This document shows, in pieces, positions 43,397 through 51,406 of a stretch of DNA of 64,000 nucleotides. Positions within the stretch are counted from its first letter, which is position 1; each line of letters opens with the position of its first letter. Below the pieces are notes generated by a model. That model searched no databases and was not told the DNA's origin. It was given only the letters and a program-made list of their open reading frames with translations. The DNA comes from Sinomonas cellulolyticus. Its GTDB lineage: Bacteria > Actinomycetota > Actinomycetes > Actinomycetales > Micrococcaceae. The translations under genes were made by a program, and so were the position numbers. The DNA lies in NCBI RefSeq assembly GCF_014656475.1, contig NZ_BNCM01000002.1:248001-312000 (forward strand). Reading direction: 5' to 3'.

Positions 43397-44329
43397 TCAG
43401 GCACCCGCCTTCTCGGGCTGGAGCTCCTCGGGCAGCGGGAGGAACTCCTCGCCCACGCTCTGCAGGTGGGCGCCGATGAGCTCGGCGCCCTGCTCCTGGA
43501 GCGCCTCATAGGTCCAGCCGCCTTCGCGGTAGTCGGTCGTGGCCGGCTCGGGGTGGGTCCAGACCTGGAGGCGGTCGCCGCCGGCGCCGATCGCCTGGCC
43601 CGTGATGCCTGATGCCTCGTCCGAGGCGAGGTACGCCACGAGGCCCGCGACGTCGTCGGCCGTGCCGAAGCCCAGATCGTGGCGGAAGAAGGCGGGCATC
43701 GCCTCGCCGCGCTCGTCCGCCTCGACGGCCTTGGCGAAGTACGGGACCGTCTTGGTCATGGCCGTCGCGGCCACGGGGATGACGGCGTTGACCGTGACAC
43801 CGGCCTTCTTCATCTCGAGCGCCCACGTGCGGACCATGCCGACGATCCCGGCCTTCGCGGCCGCGTAGTTGGTCTGGCCGAAGTTGCCGCGCTGGCCGGT
43901 GGGGGAGCCGATCGTGATGATCCGGCCGGCGATCCCGTTCTCCTTGAAGTACGCGTACGCCTCGCGGACGCACGTGAAGGTGCCCTTGAGGTGGACGTTG
44001 ATGACGAGGTCGAAGTCATCGTCCGTCATCTTCAGCAGGCTCTTGTCCCGCAGGATTCCGGCGTTGGTGACGAGGATGTCGAGGCGCCCGAACGCCTCCA
44101 CCGCCCCCTGGACGAGGGCCTTCGCCGCCTCCGTCGAGCCGACGGGCACGACGACGGCGCTCGCCTTGCCGCCGTCGGCCTCGATCTGCGCCACGGCGGC
44201 GGCCGCCGTCTCCTCGTTGACGTCGTTGACCACGACGGCGGCACCCTGACGCGCGAGTTCCCGGGCGTAGGCCAGCCCGAGGCCCTGTCCGCTGCCGGTG
44301 ACGATTGCTACCTTGCCTGCCAGGCTCAT
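43397..44329 (-). CDS. short-chain dehydrogenase/reductase
   Basis: A 310-residue SDR, first gene of the catabolic operon. NAD-binding TGSGQGLGLA, NAGILRDKSL, catalytic Ser in IITIGSPTG and the YAAAK pair are visible; there is an extra ~60-residue C-terminal tail past the usual SDR end, as in HSD17B4-like enzymes that oxidise 3-hydroxyacyl-CoA. It likely oxidises the hydroxyacyl-CoA made by MaoC. It is divergent from the MarR gene, with a palindromic operator between them. Confidence 0.9.
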   Translation of the reverse strand: MSLAGKVAIVTGSGQGLGLAYARELARQGAAVVVNDVNEETAAAAVAQIEADGGKASAVVVPVGSTEAAKALVQGAVEAFGRLDILVTNAGILRDKSLLKMTDDDFDLVINVHLKGTFTCVREAYAYFKENGIAGRIITIGSPTGQRGNFGQTNYAAAKAGIVGMVRTWALEMKKAGVTVNAVIPVAATAMTKTVPYFAKAVEADERGEAMPAFFRHDLGFGTADDVAGLVAYLASDEASGITGQAIGAGGDRLQVWTHPEPATTDYREGGWTYEALQEQGAELIGAHLQSVGEEFLPLPEELQPEKAGA

Positions 44330-44390
44330 GCCGTGCTCCTTGAGACTCTCGCTGCGGCCTCGTCCGTGAGACCCTTGTCACAGTCCATGA

Positions 44391-44436
44391 AAACGTGGAT
44401 CATTGAAAATGTCAACGATTGTTTTTGACCACGTTT
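44391..44436. promoter_or_regulatory. palindromic operator between SDR and MarR genes
   Basis: AAACGTGG (44391-44398) and CCACGTTT (44429-44436) are perfect complements centred in a 120-bp AT-rich patch between the divergent SDR and MarR genes. This is a natural position for a repressor to control both directions. Inside lies a second imperfect pair (TTGAAAATG and TTTTTGA). The site suggests the MarR protein as the ligand. Confidence 0.6.
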
Positions 44437-44450
44437 GAAGGAGTGTGCGC

Positions 44451-44912
44451 GTGAGCGTTCAGGATGAGACGGAGACCGCCGTGCCGCGGCTGGCGGCGGC
44501 CCCGATCGCGGACGACATCGGCCTGCTCCTCGCGAAGCTGCACGCGGTCGGCTCACCCCTGAACAACCGCACGCTCGCCGAGTTCGGCCTCCGGGAGCGC
44601 TCGTACTCCGTCCTGAGGCTCGCCTGCAGCGGCATGGAGCCGACCCAGCGGGAGCTTGCCGACTTCCTCAGCCTCGATCCCAGCCAGATCGTGGCGCTCG
44701 TGGACGAGCTCGAGACCCGCGGGCTCGTGGAACGCGAGCAGGGCCGCACCGACCGCAGGCAGAAGATCGTGCTCGCGACCCGCGACGGCGAGCGCCTGCA
44801 CACCAGGGCCGAGGCCGCGGTCAAGGTGAGCGAGGCCAGCCTGCTCTCCTCCCTCACCGCTGAGGAGGCGCGGACCCTCCGGCGGCTCCTGCGGAAGGCG
44901 CTCTGGGGCTGA
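44451..44912 (+). CDS. MarR-family transcriptional regulator of the catabolic cluster
   Basis: A 153-residue winged-helix protein. RERSYSVLRLACSGMEPTQRELADFLSLDPSQIVALVDELETRGLVEREQGRTDRRQKIVLAT is the full MarR DNA-binding unit, including the DRR wing. GTG at 44451 has AAGGAG seven bases upstream. The regulator is divergent from the SDR-led operon and an operator lies between. MarR proteins in aromatic-acid pathways often release DNA when they bind the acyl-CoA intermediate; that is a plausible mode here, not shown. Confidence 0.9.
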   Translation: MSVQDETETAVPRLAAAPIADDIGLLLAKLHAVGSPLNNRTLAEFGLRERSYSVLRLACSGMEPTQRELADFLSLDPSQIVALVDELETRGLVEREQGRTDRRQKIVLATRDGERLHTRAEAAVKVSEASLLSSLTAEEARTLRRLLRKALWG

Positions 44913-44916
44913 GCGG

Positions 44917-45906
44917 TCAGTTCTCGTCCACCGGAGGCAGCACGCCGCCTGCGTAGACCGTGCTGCTGCGCTTGAAGATCTCCGCGTAGAGCGAGAAGCG
45001 GACGCTCGCCACGCCGTCAATGGCACTGAGGGTCGCGACCAGCTCTCCGAGCTCTGGCAGCCCTGCCACCGCGGACTGCACGAGGACACCCTCGCACCGC
45101 GCCGCGGACCAGCGCGTGGTGGACAGCGCCGCGACCGCGGCCCCCACGGCGTCGCGGCTCTCGGGGGCGCAGGCGAGGTCCAGGAGGGCCTCCACGGGGT
45201 AGCCGAGGGTCGCGGGATCGAGGACAGCGCGGATGAACAGGGCACCTGAACTGATCAGGGCATCGAGACGCCGCGCCACTGTGGCCTTCGAGGCCCCCAC
45301 GCCCGCGGACAGTTCCTCGAGGGTCGCCCGCCCGCGGCCGCGCAGGACCTCCACGAGTGCGCTGTTCGACTCGTCCAGCACCGCCCTGTCAGGGCGCCGG
45401 CGCTGGCTGGCGAGCGCCGCGTCCTCGTCGACGCCGAGCGCCTGGTACTGGGCAGAGTCGAGGACGTCCGGGCGCCACCCGGACACGGTCCGGTAGTAGC
45501 GCAGCAGCGGCTCGAGGGCCAAGCCGTCCACGCCCTCTACCGCCGCGAGGTCCCGGTAGAGGAGCGTCCCGATCTTCTCCACCGGGACGAAGACCTCCGC
45601 GACGCATTCGCTCGCACCGGCGAGGGCGCTGGCCCACAGCACGTCCTCGCGCTTCGCGAGCCACTCGGCCACGCCGCGCACCGCCGCGGGGCTCGCGGAG
45701 ACACGGAGCAGGAACGCATCGGCCTCCCCCACCACGGACGGATTCGCGAGGGCATGAATGCGCACCTCGCCGCTTGCGAGCAGCCGGTTCCCGCGCCGGG
45801 CAACGGTTCGCTCCTGCTGCCCGAGCACCTCCGCGATCTGCCGCCACGAGGCACGTCCGTTGCGGATGAGGGCGGCGGTGATCTGCCTGTCGAGGTCGTC
45901 GAGCAT
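44917..45906 (-). CDS. Lrp/AsnC-family regulator with two winged-helix domains
   Basis: A 329-residue protein holding two Lrp units. The first starts LDDLDRQITAALIRNGRASWRQIAEVLGQQERTVARRGNRLLASG and the second begins VLDESNSALVEVLRGRGRATLEELSAGVGASKATVARRLDALISSG; each is followed by a RAM-like region. Such doubled Lrp proteins occur in actinobacteria. The start at 45906 was chosen since GGAAGG lies nine bases before. It is divergent from the GH13 gene and converges on MarR, so its target may be the GH13 gene or amino-acid metabolism. Confidence 0.85.
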   Translation of the reverse strand: MLDDLDRQITAALIRNGRASWRQIAEVLGQQERTVARRGNRLLASGEVRIHALANPSVVGEADAFLLRVSASPAAVRGVAEWLAKREDVLWASALAGASECVAEVFVPVEKIGTLLYRDLAAVEGVDGLALEPLLRYYRTVSGWRPDVLDSAQYQALGVDEDAALASQRRRPDRAVLDESNSALVEVLRGRGRATLEELSAGVGASKATVARRLDALISSGALFIRAVLDPATLGYPVEALLDLACAPESRDAVGAAVAALSTTRWSAARCEGVLVQSAVAGLPELGELVATLSAIDGVASVRFSLYAEIFKRSSTVYAGGVLPPVDEN

Positions 45907-45999
45907 GGTCACCATCCTTCCACCCGGCGGTCGGCGAGGACCCACGACGACGGTCCCACACCCTGGTTTCCACGCCGCCGGGCGGGGGAACTCACTGCC

Positions 46000-47724
46000 A
46001 TGCGGATCACGGACACGTCCGATCTATGGTGGAAGACCGGGATCGTCTACTGCCTGGATGTCGAGACCTTCTATGACTCGAACGGTGACGGCTGCGGGGA
46101 TCTCGCGGGCCTGGCTGAGCGCGTCGACTACCTCCGGGAGCTGGGGGTCACGTGCGTGTGGCTCATGCCCTTCTACCCGACCCCCCACCGGGACGACGGA
46201 TACGACATCACGGACTTCTTCGGCGTCGACAGCCGCCTCGGGCACCACGGGGACCTGGTGGAGTTCCTCCGCATGGCCCAGGACCGCGGCCTGCGCGTGG
46301 TGATCGACCTCGTGGTCAACCACACCTCGGACCAGCATCCGTGGTTCAAGGCCGCCCGGTCCTCAAAGGACAGCCCCTTCAGGGACTTCTATGTGTGGCG
46401 TTCGGACCCTCCGCCGGACACCTCGAAGGAGGTGGCGTTCCCGGGCCAGGAATCCTCGATCTGGGCCTTCGACGAGGCCAGCGGCGAGTGGTACCTGCAC
46501 CGCTTCTACAAGGAGCAGCCGGATCTGAACGTTGCGAATCCGAAAGTGCGGGACGAGATCGCGAAGGCGATCGGCTTCTGGCTGCACCTGGGGATCAGCG
46601 GGTTCCGCGTCGATGCGGTGCCGTACTTCCTCAGCCTCGAAGGCGTGCCGAAGGACGAGCTCAAGGGAATCCACAGCGGGCACGACTACTTGAAGGCGCT
46701 GCGCAGGTTCACGGGCCGCCGCGAGGGGGATGCGGTGCTGCTGGGCGAGGTGAACCTGCCGTACAAGGAACAGCTCGACTACTTCGGGGGCTCGGCCGGC
46801 GACGAGCTGACCATGATGTTCGACTTCGAGCTCATGCAGAACGTCTACCTCGCCATGGCCCGGCAAGACGCGCGCCCCATCATCCGGGCACTACGATCCC
46901 GGCCCTCGCTCCCACCCGACTGCCAGTGGGCCACCTTCCTGCGGAACCACGATGAGCTGACGCTGGACAAGCTCAGCGAGGATGAGCGCGGAGAGGTCTT
47001 CGCGGCCTTCGGCCCCGAACCCGAGATGCAGATCTATGGCCGCGGGCTCAAGCGGCGGATCCCGCCCATGCTCGGCGGGGACCAGCGCCGCATCCGCCTC
47101 ATCTACTCGCTCCTGTTCACCTTGCCGGGCACGCCTATCCTGTTCTACGGGGAGGAGATCGGCATGGGCGAGGACCTCTCAGCTGAAGGCAGGATGGCCG
47201 TCCGCACGCCCATGCAGTGGACGTCCGGGCCCAACGCGGGGTTCTCGACCGCCCCACCCGGGAGGCTCGTGAGCCGGATCCCTGAGGGCGAGTTCGGGCC
47301 GGAGAAGGTCAACGTGGCGGACGCGCGGCGTGACGCGGATTCGCTCCTCAACTTCGTCCGCTTCCTCGCCCAGCGCTATCGCGAGTGCCCCGAGCTCGGG
47401 TGGGGCGAGTGCGAGATCATCGACACGCCGGTCCACTCGGTCCTGGCCTATCGGCACACGTGGGAGGACGCGAGCATGGTCGCAGTGCACAACCTCTCAT
47501 CTGAGGACGCCACTGTCACGCTCTCCCTCGGTTCGCCGCCGTCTGGCCCGGCCGGAGCAGCCGACGGCTGGCACGGTGCTCTCATGCTCGACCTCCTGTC
47601 GTCCGATACGTCTCCCGACGGGGGTCTGCGCATTTCCGACGACGGCCAGGCAGAGATCCGTGTGGAGGGCTACGGGCACGCGTGGCTGCGCGTCCAGCTC
47701 CCCGGGCAGCGACGGCTGCTCTAG
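46000..47724 (+). CDS. GH13 alpha-glucan enzyme, trehalose-synthase-like
   Basis: A 574-residue GH13 protein without signal peptide. WWKTGIVYCLDVETFYDSNGDGCGDLAGL is the start typical of trehalose synthase (TreS) and related enzymes; D205 (GFRVDAVPYF) is the nucleophile, E250 (LLGEVNLP) the acid/base and D318 (RNHDEL) the stabiliser. TreS converts maltose to trehalose, but related members are hydrolases, so function is likely and not certain. It follows the Lrp gene divergently and is followed by the Rieske gene after 14 bp. Confidence 0.85.
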   Translation: MRITDTSDLWWKTGIVYCLDVETFYDSNGDGCGDLAGLAERVDYLRELGVTCVWLMPFYPTPHRDDGYDITDFFGVDSRLGHHGDLVEFLRMAQDRGLRVVIDLVVNHTSDQHPWFKAARSSKDSPFRDFYVWRSDPPPDTSKEVAFPGQESSIWAFDEASGEWYLHRFYKEQPDLNVANPKVRDEIAKAIGFWLHLGISGFRVDAVPYFLSLEGVPKDELKGIHSGHDYLKALRRFTGRREGDAVLLGEVNLPYKEQLDYFGGSAGDELTMMFDFELMQNVYLAMARQDARPIIRALRSRPSLPPDCQWATFLRNHDELTLDKLSEDERGEVFAAFGPEPEMQIYGRGLKRRIPPMLGGDQRRIRLIYSLLFTLPGTPILFYGEEIGMGEDLSAEGRMAVRTPMQWTSGPNAGFSTAPPGRLVSRIPEGEFGPEKVNVADARRDADSLLNFVRFLAQRYRECPELGWGECEIIDTPVHSVLAYRHTWEDASMVAVHNLSSEDATVTLSLGSPPSGPAGAADGWHGALMLDLLSSDTSPDGGLRISDDGQAEIRVEGYGHAWLRVQLPGQRRLL

Positions 47725-47738
47725 CTAGAGTGGATCCC

Positions 47739-48095
47739 ATGAGCGAAGGAATCGTGGTCGGCAGCACGGACGAGATCGACGAGGGCAGCGCCAAGGTCGT
47801 GGAACCGGAGGAGTCCGGCTTCAGCGAGGCCATCGCGGTGTTCCACGCCGAGACGGGCTGCTTCTTCGCGCTCAATGACATGTGCACCCACGAGGAGGCC
47901 TCCCTCGCGGAGGGGTGGATCGAGGGCGAGCAGGTCGAGTGCCCCCTGCATTCGTCGAGCTTCAGCCTCCGCACGGGGAAGGTCCTGTGCCTGCCCGCGA
48001 CCGTGGACACCCGCACCCACAAGGTCGAGGTCCGGGACGGGCAGATCGTGCTGTACCCGGGGACGGACGCCGATCCCGACGCCTGCGCCCAGTAG
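47739..48095 (+). CDS. Rieske [2Fe-2S] ferredoxin
   Basis: A 118-residue Rieske protein. The two cluster boxes are CTHEEASL and CPLHSSSF, each giving Cys and His ligands. It is the small soluble type that transfers electrons from a reductase to an oxygenase. The reductase gene starts two bases after the stop and is coupled, but no oxygenase subunits follow. Start ATG at 47739 begins MSEGIVVGS; an earlier ATG would overlap the GH13 gene. Confidence 0.9.
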   Translation: MSEGIVVGSTDEIDEGSAKVVEPEESGFSEAIAVFHAETGCFFALNDMCTHEEASLAEGWIEGEQVECPLHSSSFSLRTGKVLCLPATVDTRTHKVEVRDGQIVLYPGTDADPDACAQ

Positions 48096-48096
48096 C

Positions 48097-49371
48097 GTGG
48101 CCGTCTCGAGTGCCCCGCAGATCACGGGCGCGGGGATCGTCGTCGTCGGCGGTGGCGTGGCCGGATTCAGTGCCGTCCAGGAGCTCCGCAGCCGCGGCTA
48201 CGAGGGCCCGCTGAGCGTGGTCTCCCCCGAGGGCCTCCCCTACGACCGTCCTCCCCTGAGCAAGGGATACCTGCTCGGGACCGAGGACGCGGAGAAGATC
48301 CAGCTCGCGCCCGCCTCGTGGTACCCGGAGCACGACGTCGCCGTGGTCGCCTCGCGCGCCGCGGCCCTCGAGCTGGACGGCGCCCGGCCTGCGCTGACGC
48401 TCGACGACGGAACTCGCCTCGCCGCGGACAGGCTCCTCCTCGCGACCGGCGGACTCCCCAGGCCGCTGGCCGTCCCCGGCGGGGAGACGGCACTCACCCT
48501 GCGCTCCCGCGCCGACTCCGACGCTCTGCGGGCCTTGCTCGAACCGGGGACGCGGCTCACCATCGTGGGCGCCGGGCTCATCGGCGCCGAGGTCGCCTCG
48601 GCGGCCGCCTCGCTCGGCGCCGAGGTCACCCTCGTCGATCCTGTGGAGACTCCGCTCGCGCCGGCTGTCGGCGAGGACCTCGCCCGCCGGCTGCATTCCA
48701 TGCACGCCGAGCGCGGTATCCGGACGGTGGTCGGGCTGCCGGAGCGGATCTCGGACGCGCCGCAGCACGCGCCCGACGCCGCCCGCTACCTCGTGCACCT
48801 CGCAGACGGTTCCGCGGTGCCCGCAGACGTCGTGCTGGCGGCCATCGGCATCGCCCCGGACACCGCCCTGGCGGAGGCGGCCGGGCTCGAGGTCGAGGAC
48901 GGCGTCCTGGTCGGGCCCGACGGGGCGACCTCTCACCCGGCCGTGTTCGCGGCCGGCGACGCTGTGCGCGTGCGGCAACCGGGCGGCGTCGTGGGCGTGC
49001 CCCTGCGCCGAGCGGAGCACTGGGAGGCCGCCGTTCGCTCGGGTCAGGCCGCCGCCGCCGGAATGCTGGGCGAGGCGCCGCCGGAGTTCGGGGCGCCGTG
49101 GTTCTGGTCGGACCGACACGGGGTGCACGTCGAGGCGGCCGGCACGATGGACCCGCGCCGGGCGCCCGGGGCCAGGACAGTGCTGCGCGTGGCGGACGGC
49201 GTTGCGGCGGCGGCGTTCCTCCTGGCCGAGGACGGGCACCTGCTCGGATGCGCGGCGGTCGACCAGCCGCTCGTGGTCCGGGCGGCGAGGCGCATCATCG
49301 ACCGGGGAATCATCCCCGACCCGCAGCGCCTCGCCGACCCGTCGGTGGATCCGCGCAAGCTCACCCGCTAG
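48097..49371 (+). CDS. FAD-dependent ferredoxin reductase (Rieske partner)
   Basis: A 424-residue flavoprotein of the pyridine-nucleotide-disulfide type. It has the FAD loop IVVVGGGVAGFSAVQEL, the NAD loop LTIVGAGLIGAEVASAAASLG, and the C-terminal AAGDAVR FAD motif; the last ~80 residues carry the reductase C-terminal domain. It probably transfers electrons from NADH to the adjacent Rieske ferredoxin. The GTG at 48097 lies 2 bp after the ferredoxin stop. No dioxygenase or P450 gene is nearby, so the final acceptor is elsewhere. Confidence 0.88.
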   Translation: MAVSSAPQITGAGIVVVGGGVAGFSAVQELRSRGYEGPLSVVSPEGLPYDRPPLSKGYLLGTEDAEKIQLAPASWYPEHDVAVVASRAAALELDGARPALTLDDGTRLAADRLLLATGGLPRPLAVPGGETALTLRSRADSDALRALLEPGTRLTIVGAGLIGAEVASAAASLGAEVTLVDPVETPLAPAVGEDLARRLHSMHAERGIRTVVGLPERISDAPQHAPDAARYLVHLADGSAVPADVVLAAIGIAPDTALAEAAGLEVEDGVLVGPDGATSHPAVFAAGDAVRVRQPGGVVGVPLRRAEHWEAAVRSGQAAAAGMLGEAPPEFGAPWFWSDRHGVHVEAAGTMDPRRAPGARTVLRVADGVAAAAFLLAEDGHLLGCAAVDQPLVVRAARRIIDRGIIPDPQRLADPSVDPRKLTR

Positions 49372-49385
49372 GACAGCCGGGAGCC

Positions 49386-49814
49386 CTACGAGCCGAGGGC
49401 CTCGATGCTGGCCTTCGCGGTGGGGTCGGAGCCCTGGAGGAACTCGTTGATCCGCTCGGGCTCGCCGGCCTCGCCGATCGCGGCGGCCGCACGGCCGAGC
49501 GCGTAGAGGGCGCGGAGGAAGCCGCGGTTCGGCTCGTGCTCCCACGGGACGGGGCCGGCGCCGCGCCAGCCGCTCTTGCGCAGCGCGTCGAGCCCGCGAT
49601 GGTAGCCGACCCGGGCGTAGGCGTAGGACTCGACCGTGCGGCCCTGCGCCCACGCCTCGTCGGCGAGGATCGCCCAGAGCAGCGAGGACTGCGGGTAGTC
49701 GGCCACGAGTTCCTCGGCCGACTCGCCGAGGGCGAGGCCGCGGTAGACCTCGTCCTCGGCGGGGAGCAGCGTGGGCTCGGGCCCGAGCAGGTTGGTGCGG
49801 AGCGGGTCGCTCAC
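49386..49814 (-). CDS. DUF3151 family protein
   Basis: A 142-residue cytoplasmic protein. The N-terminus LRTNLLGPEPTLLPAEDEVYRGLALGESAEELVADYPQSSLLWAILADEAW is the DUF3151 core; it is followed by RVGYHRGLDALRKSGWRGAGPVPWEHEPNRGFLRALYALG. The gene overlaps the fba stop as GTGA, an arrangement kept in many actinobacteria, which suggests a conserved tie to fructose-bisphosphate metabolism. Biochemical function unknown. Confidence 0.88.
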   Translation of the reverse strand: MSDPLRTNLLGPEPTLLPAEDEVYRGLALGESAEELVADYPQSSLLWAILADEAWAQGRTVESYAYARVGYHRGLDALRKSGWRGAGPVPWEHEPNRGFLRALYALGRAAAAIGEAGEPERINEFLQGSDPTAKASIEALGS

Positions 49815-50833
49815 TTGATGGACTTGCCTGCGGAGCCAAGCTGCTGGGCACCCTCGACCACGCGGGCGGCCATGTTCGCCTCGGCGAGGGCGCCCCACAC
49901 GCGCGGGTCGTAGGTCTTCTTGTTGCCCACCTCGCCGTCGACCTTGAGCACGCCGTCGTAGTTGGTGAACATGTGCCCGGCCACGGGACGCGTGAACGCG
50001 TACTGGGTGTCCGTGTCGATGTTCATCTTGATCACGCCGTAGGAGACGGCGTCGGCGATCTCCTGCTCGCTCGAGCCGGAGCCGCCGTGGAAGACCAGAT
50101 CGAACGGGTTGTCCTTGCCGATCCTGGCGCCGACCTCGGCCTGGATGTCCTTGAGGATCTCCGGGCGCAGCTTGACCCCACCCGGCTTGTAGACGCCGTG
50201 TACGTTGCCGAACGTCAGGGCCGTGATGTACCGGCCGTTCTCCCCGGAGCCGAGGGCGTTGATCGTCGCGAGCGCGTCGTCCACGGTCGTGTAGAGCTTC
50301 TCGTTGATGGCGTTCTCGACGCCGTCCTCCTCGCCGCCCACCGTGCCGATCTCGACCTCGAGGATCATCTTGGCCGCCGCAGTGCGGGGCAGGAGCTCCT
50401 TGGCGATGCGCAGGTTCTCCTCGAGGGTCTCGGCGGAGCCGTCCCACATGTGCGAGTTGAACAGCGGGTCGCGGCCGGCCTGGACCTCGGCCTCGGACGC
50501 GGCCAGCAGCGGCAGGACGAAGCCGTCCAGCTTGTCCTTCGGGCAGTGGTCCGTGTGGAGCGCGATGTTGACGTCATAGCCCTTGGCCACCTCGCGGGCG
50601 AACGCGGCGAAGCCGAGCGAACCGACCACCATGTCCTTCACCGAGGCTCCTGACCAGTACGCCGCCCCGCCCGTGGAGACCTGGACGATGCCGTCGGAGC
50701 CGGCCTCGGCGAAGCCGCGGATCGCGGCGTTCAGCGTCTGCGACGAGGTCACGTTCACCGCAGGGAACGCGTAGCCGCCCTTCTTGGCGGAGTCGATCAT
50801 CTCTGCGTACTTCTCAGGGGTGGCGATAGGCAT
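49811..50833 (-). CDS. fbaA: class II fructose-bisphosphate aldolase
   Basis: A 340-residue metal-dependent aldolase. HTDHCPKDKLDGFV provides zinc His ligands; KMILEVEIGTVGGEEDG and FGNVHGVYKPGGVKLRP follow, and VFHGGSGSSEQEI is the phosphate loop. It splits fructose-1,6-bisphosphate in glycolysis and runs the reverse in gluconeogenesis. GAGGAG precedes the ATG by six bases. The DUF3151 gene is translationally coupled to it. Confidence 0.96.
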   Translation of the reverse strand: MPIATPEKYAEMIDSAKKGGYAFPAVNVTSSQTLNAAIRGFAEAGSDGIVQVSTGGAAYWSGASVKDMVVGSLGFAAFAREVAKGYDVNIALHTDHCPKDKLDGFVLPLLAASEAEVQAGRDPLFNSHMWDGSAETLEENLRIAKELLPRTAAAKMILEVEIGTVGGEEDGVENAINEKLYTTVDDALATINALGSGENGRYITALTFGNVHGVYKPGGVKLRPEILKDIQAEVGARIGKDNPFDLVFHGGSGSSEQEIADAVSYGVIKMNIDTDTQYAFTRPVAGHMFTNYDGVLKVDGEVGNKKTYDPRVWGALAEANMAARVVEGAQQLGSAGKSIK

Positions 50834-50897
50834 GGACTGCTCCTCGACATGGCTCGACGGTGGTCACGCGGTCGCGTGGTGGGGGCCACTGCCCATC

Positions 50898-51406
50898 CTA
50901 GCGAGCGCCGCCGCGGCGCGGCCCTGCGGGGGACCGTAGATGACGAGGAAGCATCGCGCCCTGCGCGCCGAGCGTCACGATCACCCGCTTGAATCCGAGT
51001 GCGGCGAAAGCGGCTCCAAGCCGCAGCCAGTCGCGCTCCGCCGTGCTCGGCTCGGCCTCGCCGATGAGCTGGCCGACCATCTGGCGGGCCTCGTGCGCAT
51101 TGACGAGGAGCGCGTCCACGCACTCGGCCAGCTCAGCCGGAACTGCGGCGTACGGAGAAGGGTCCAGGATCACGGTGGCCTGCGCTGCGCGTCCAGCCCT
51201 CGCCGCCGCGAGCACCGTTGCCTGAGGCACTTCGAAGCAGAGGCAGACAGCCGCGGCGCGGTCAGACACCCCGTCGAGTGGGCTCCCCGCCACGGCAATC
51301 TCATGCGCCGACAGCGCTGCGGCGCCGGAGAGCGCCCCGGCACAGGCGAGGCGCACGACGCCGGTCCCACCCGCCGTCGTGCGCCTCGCCTTGGTGGCGG
51401 CGCGGA
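50898..51406 (-). pseudogene. truncated PfkB/ribokinase-like remnant
   Basis: A 170-codon open frame shows the middle of a sugar kinase of the PfkB family: CFEVPQATVLAAARAGRAAQATVILDPSPYAAVPAELAECVDALLVNAHEARQMVG then AFAALGFKRVIVTLGAQGAML. The N-terminal substrate half and the C-terminal GAGD anion-hole motif with the catalytic Asp are missing. No ATG or good ribosome site starts it, and its 5' end runs into the protease terminator hairpin. It looks like a decayed gene fragment; it could still encode a stray peptide. Confidence 0.65.
51345..51390. terminator. perfect 16-bp stem-loop after the S53 protease gene
   Basis: Arms 51345-51360 and 51375-51390 are perfect 16-bp complements (GGCGAGGCGCACGACG) with a 14-nt loop. 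It lies 17 bp past the protease stop on the minus strand, fitting an actinobacterial terminator without T-run. Its arms contain CGCACGACG, the core of the 12-mer listed as a finding. Confidence 0.7.
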
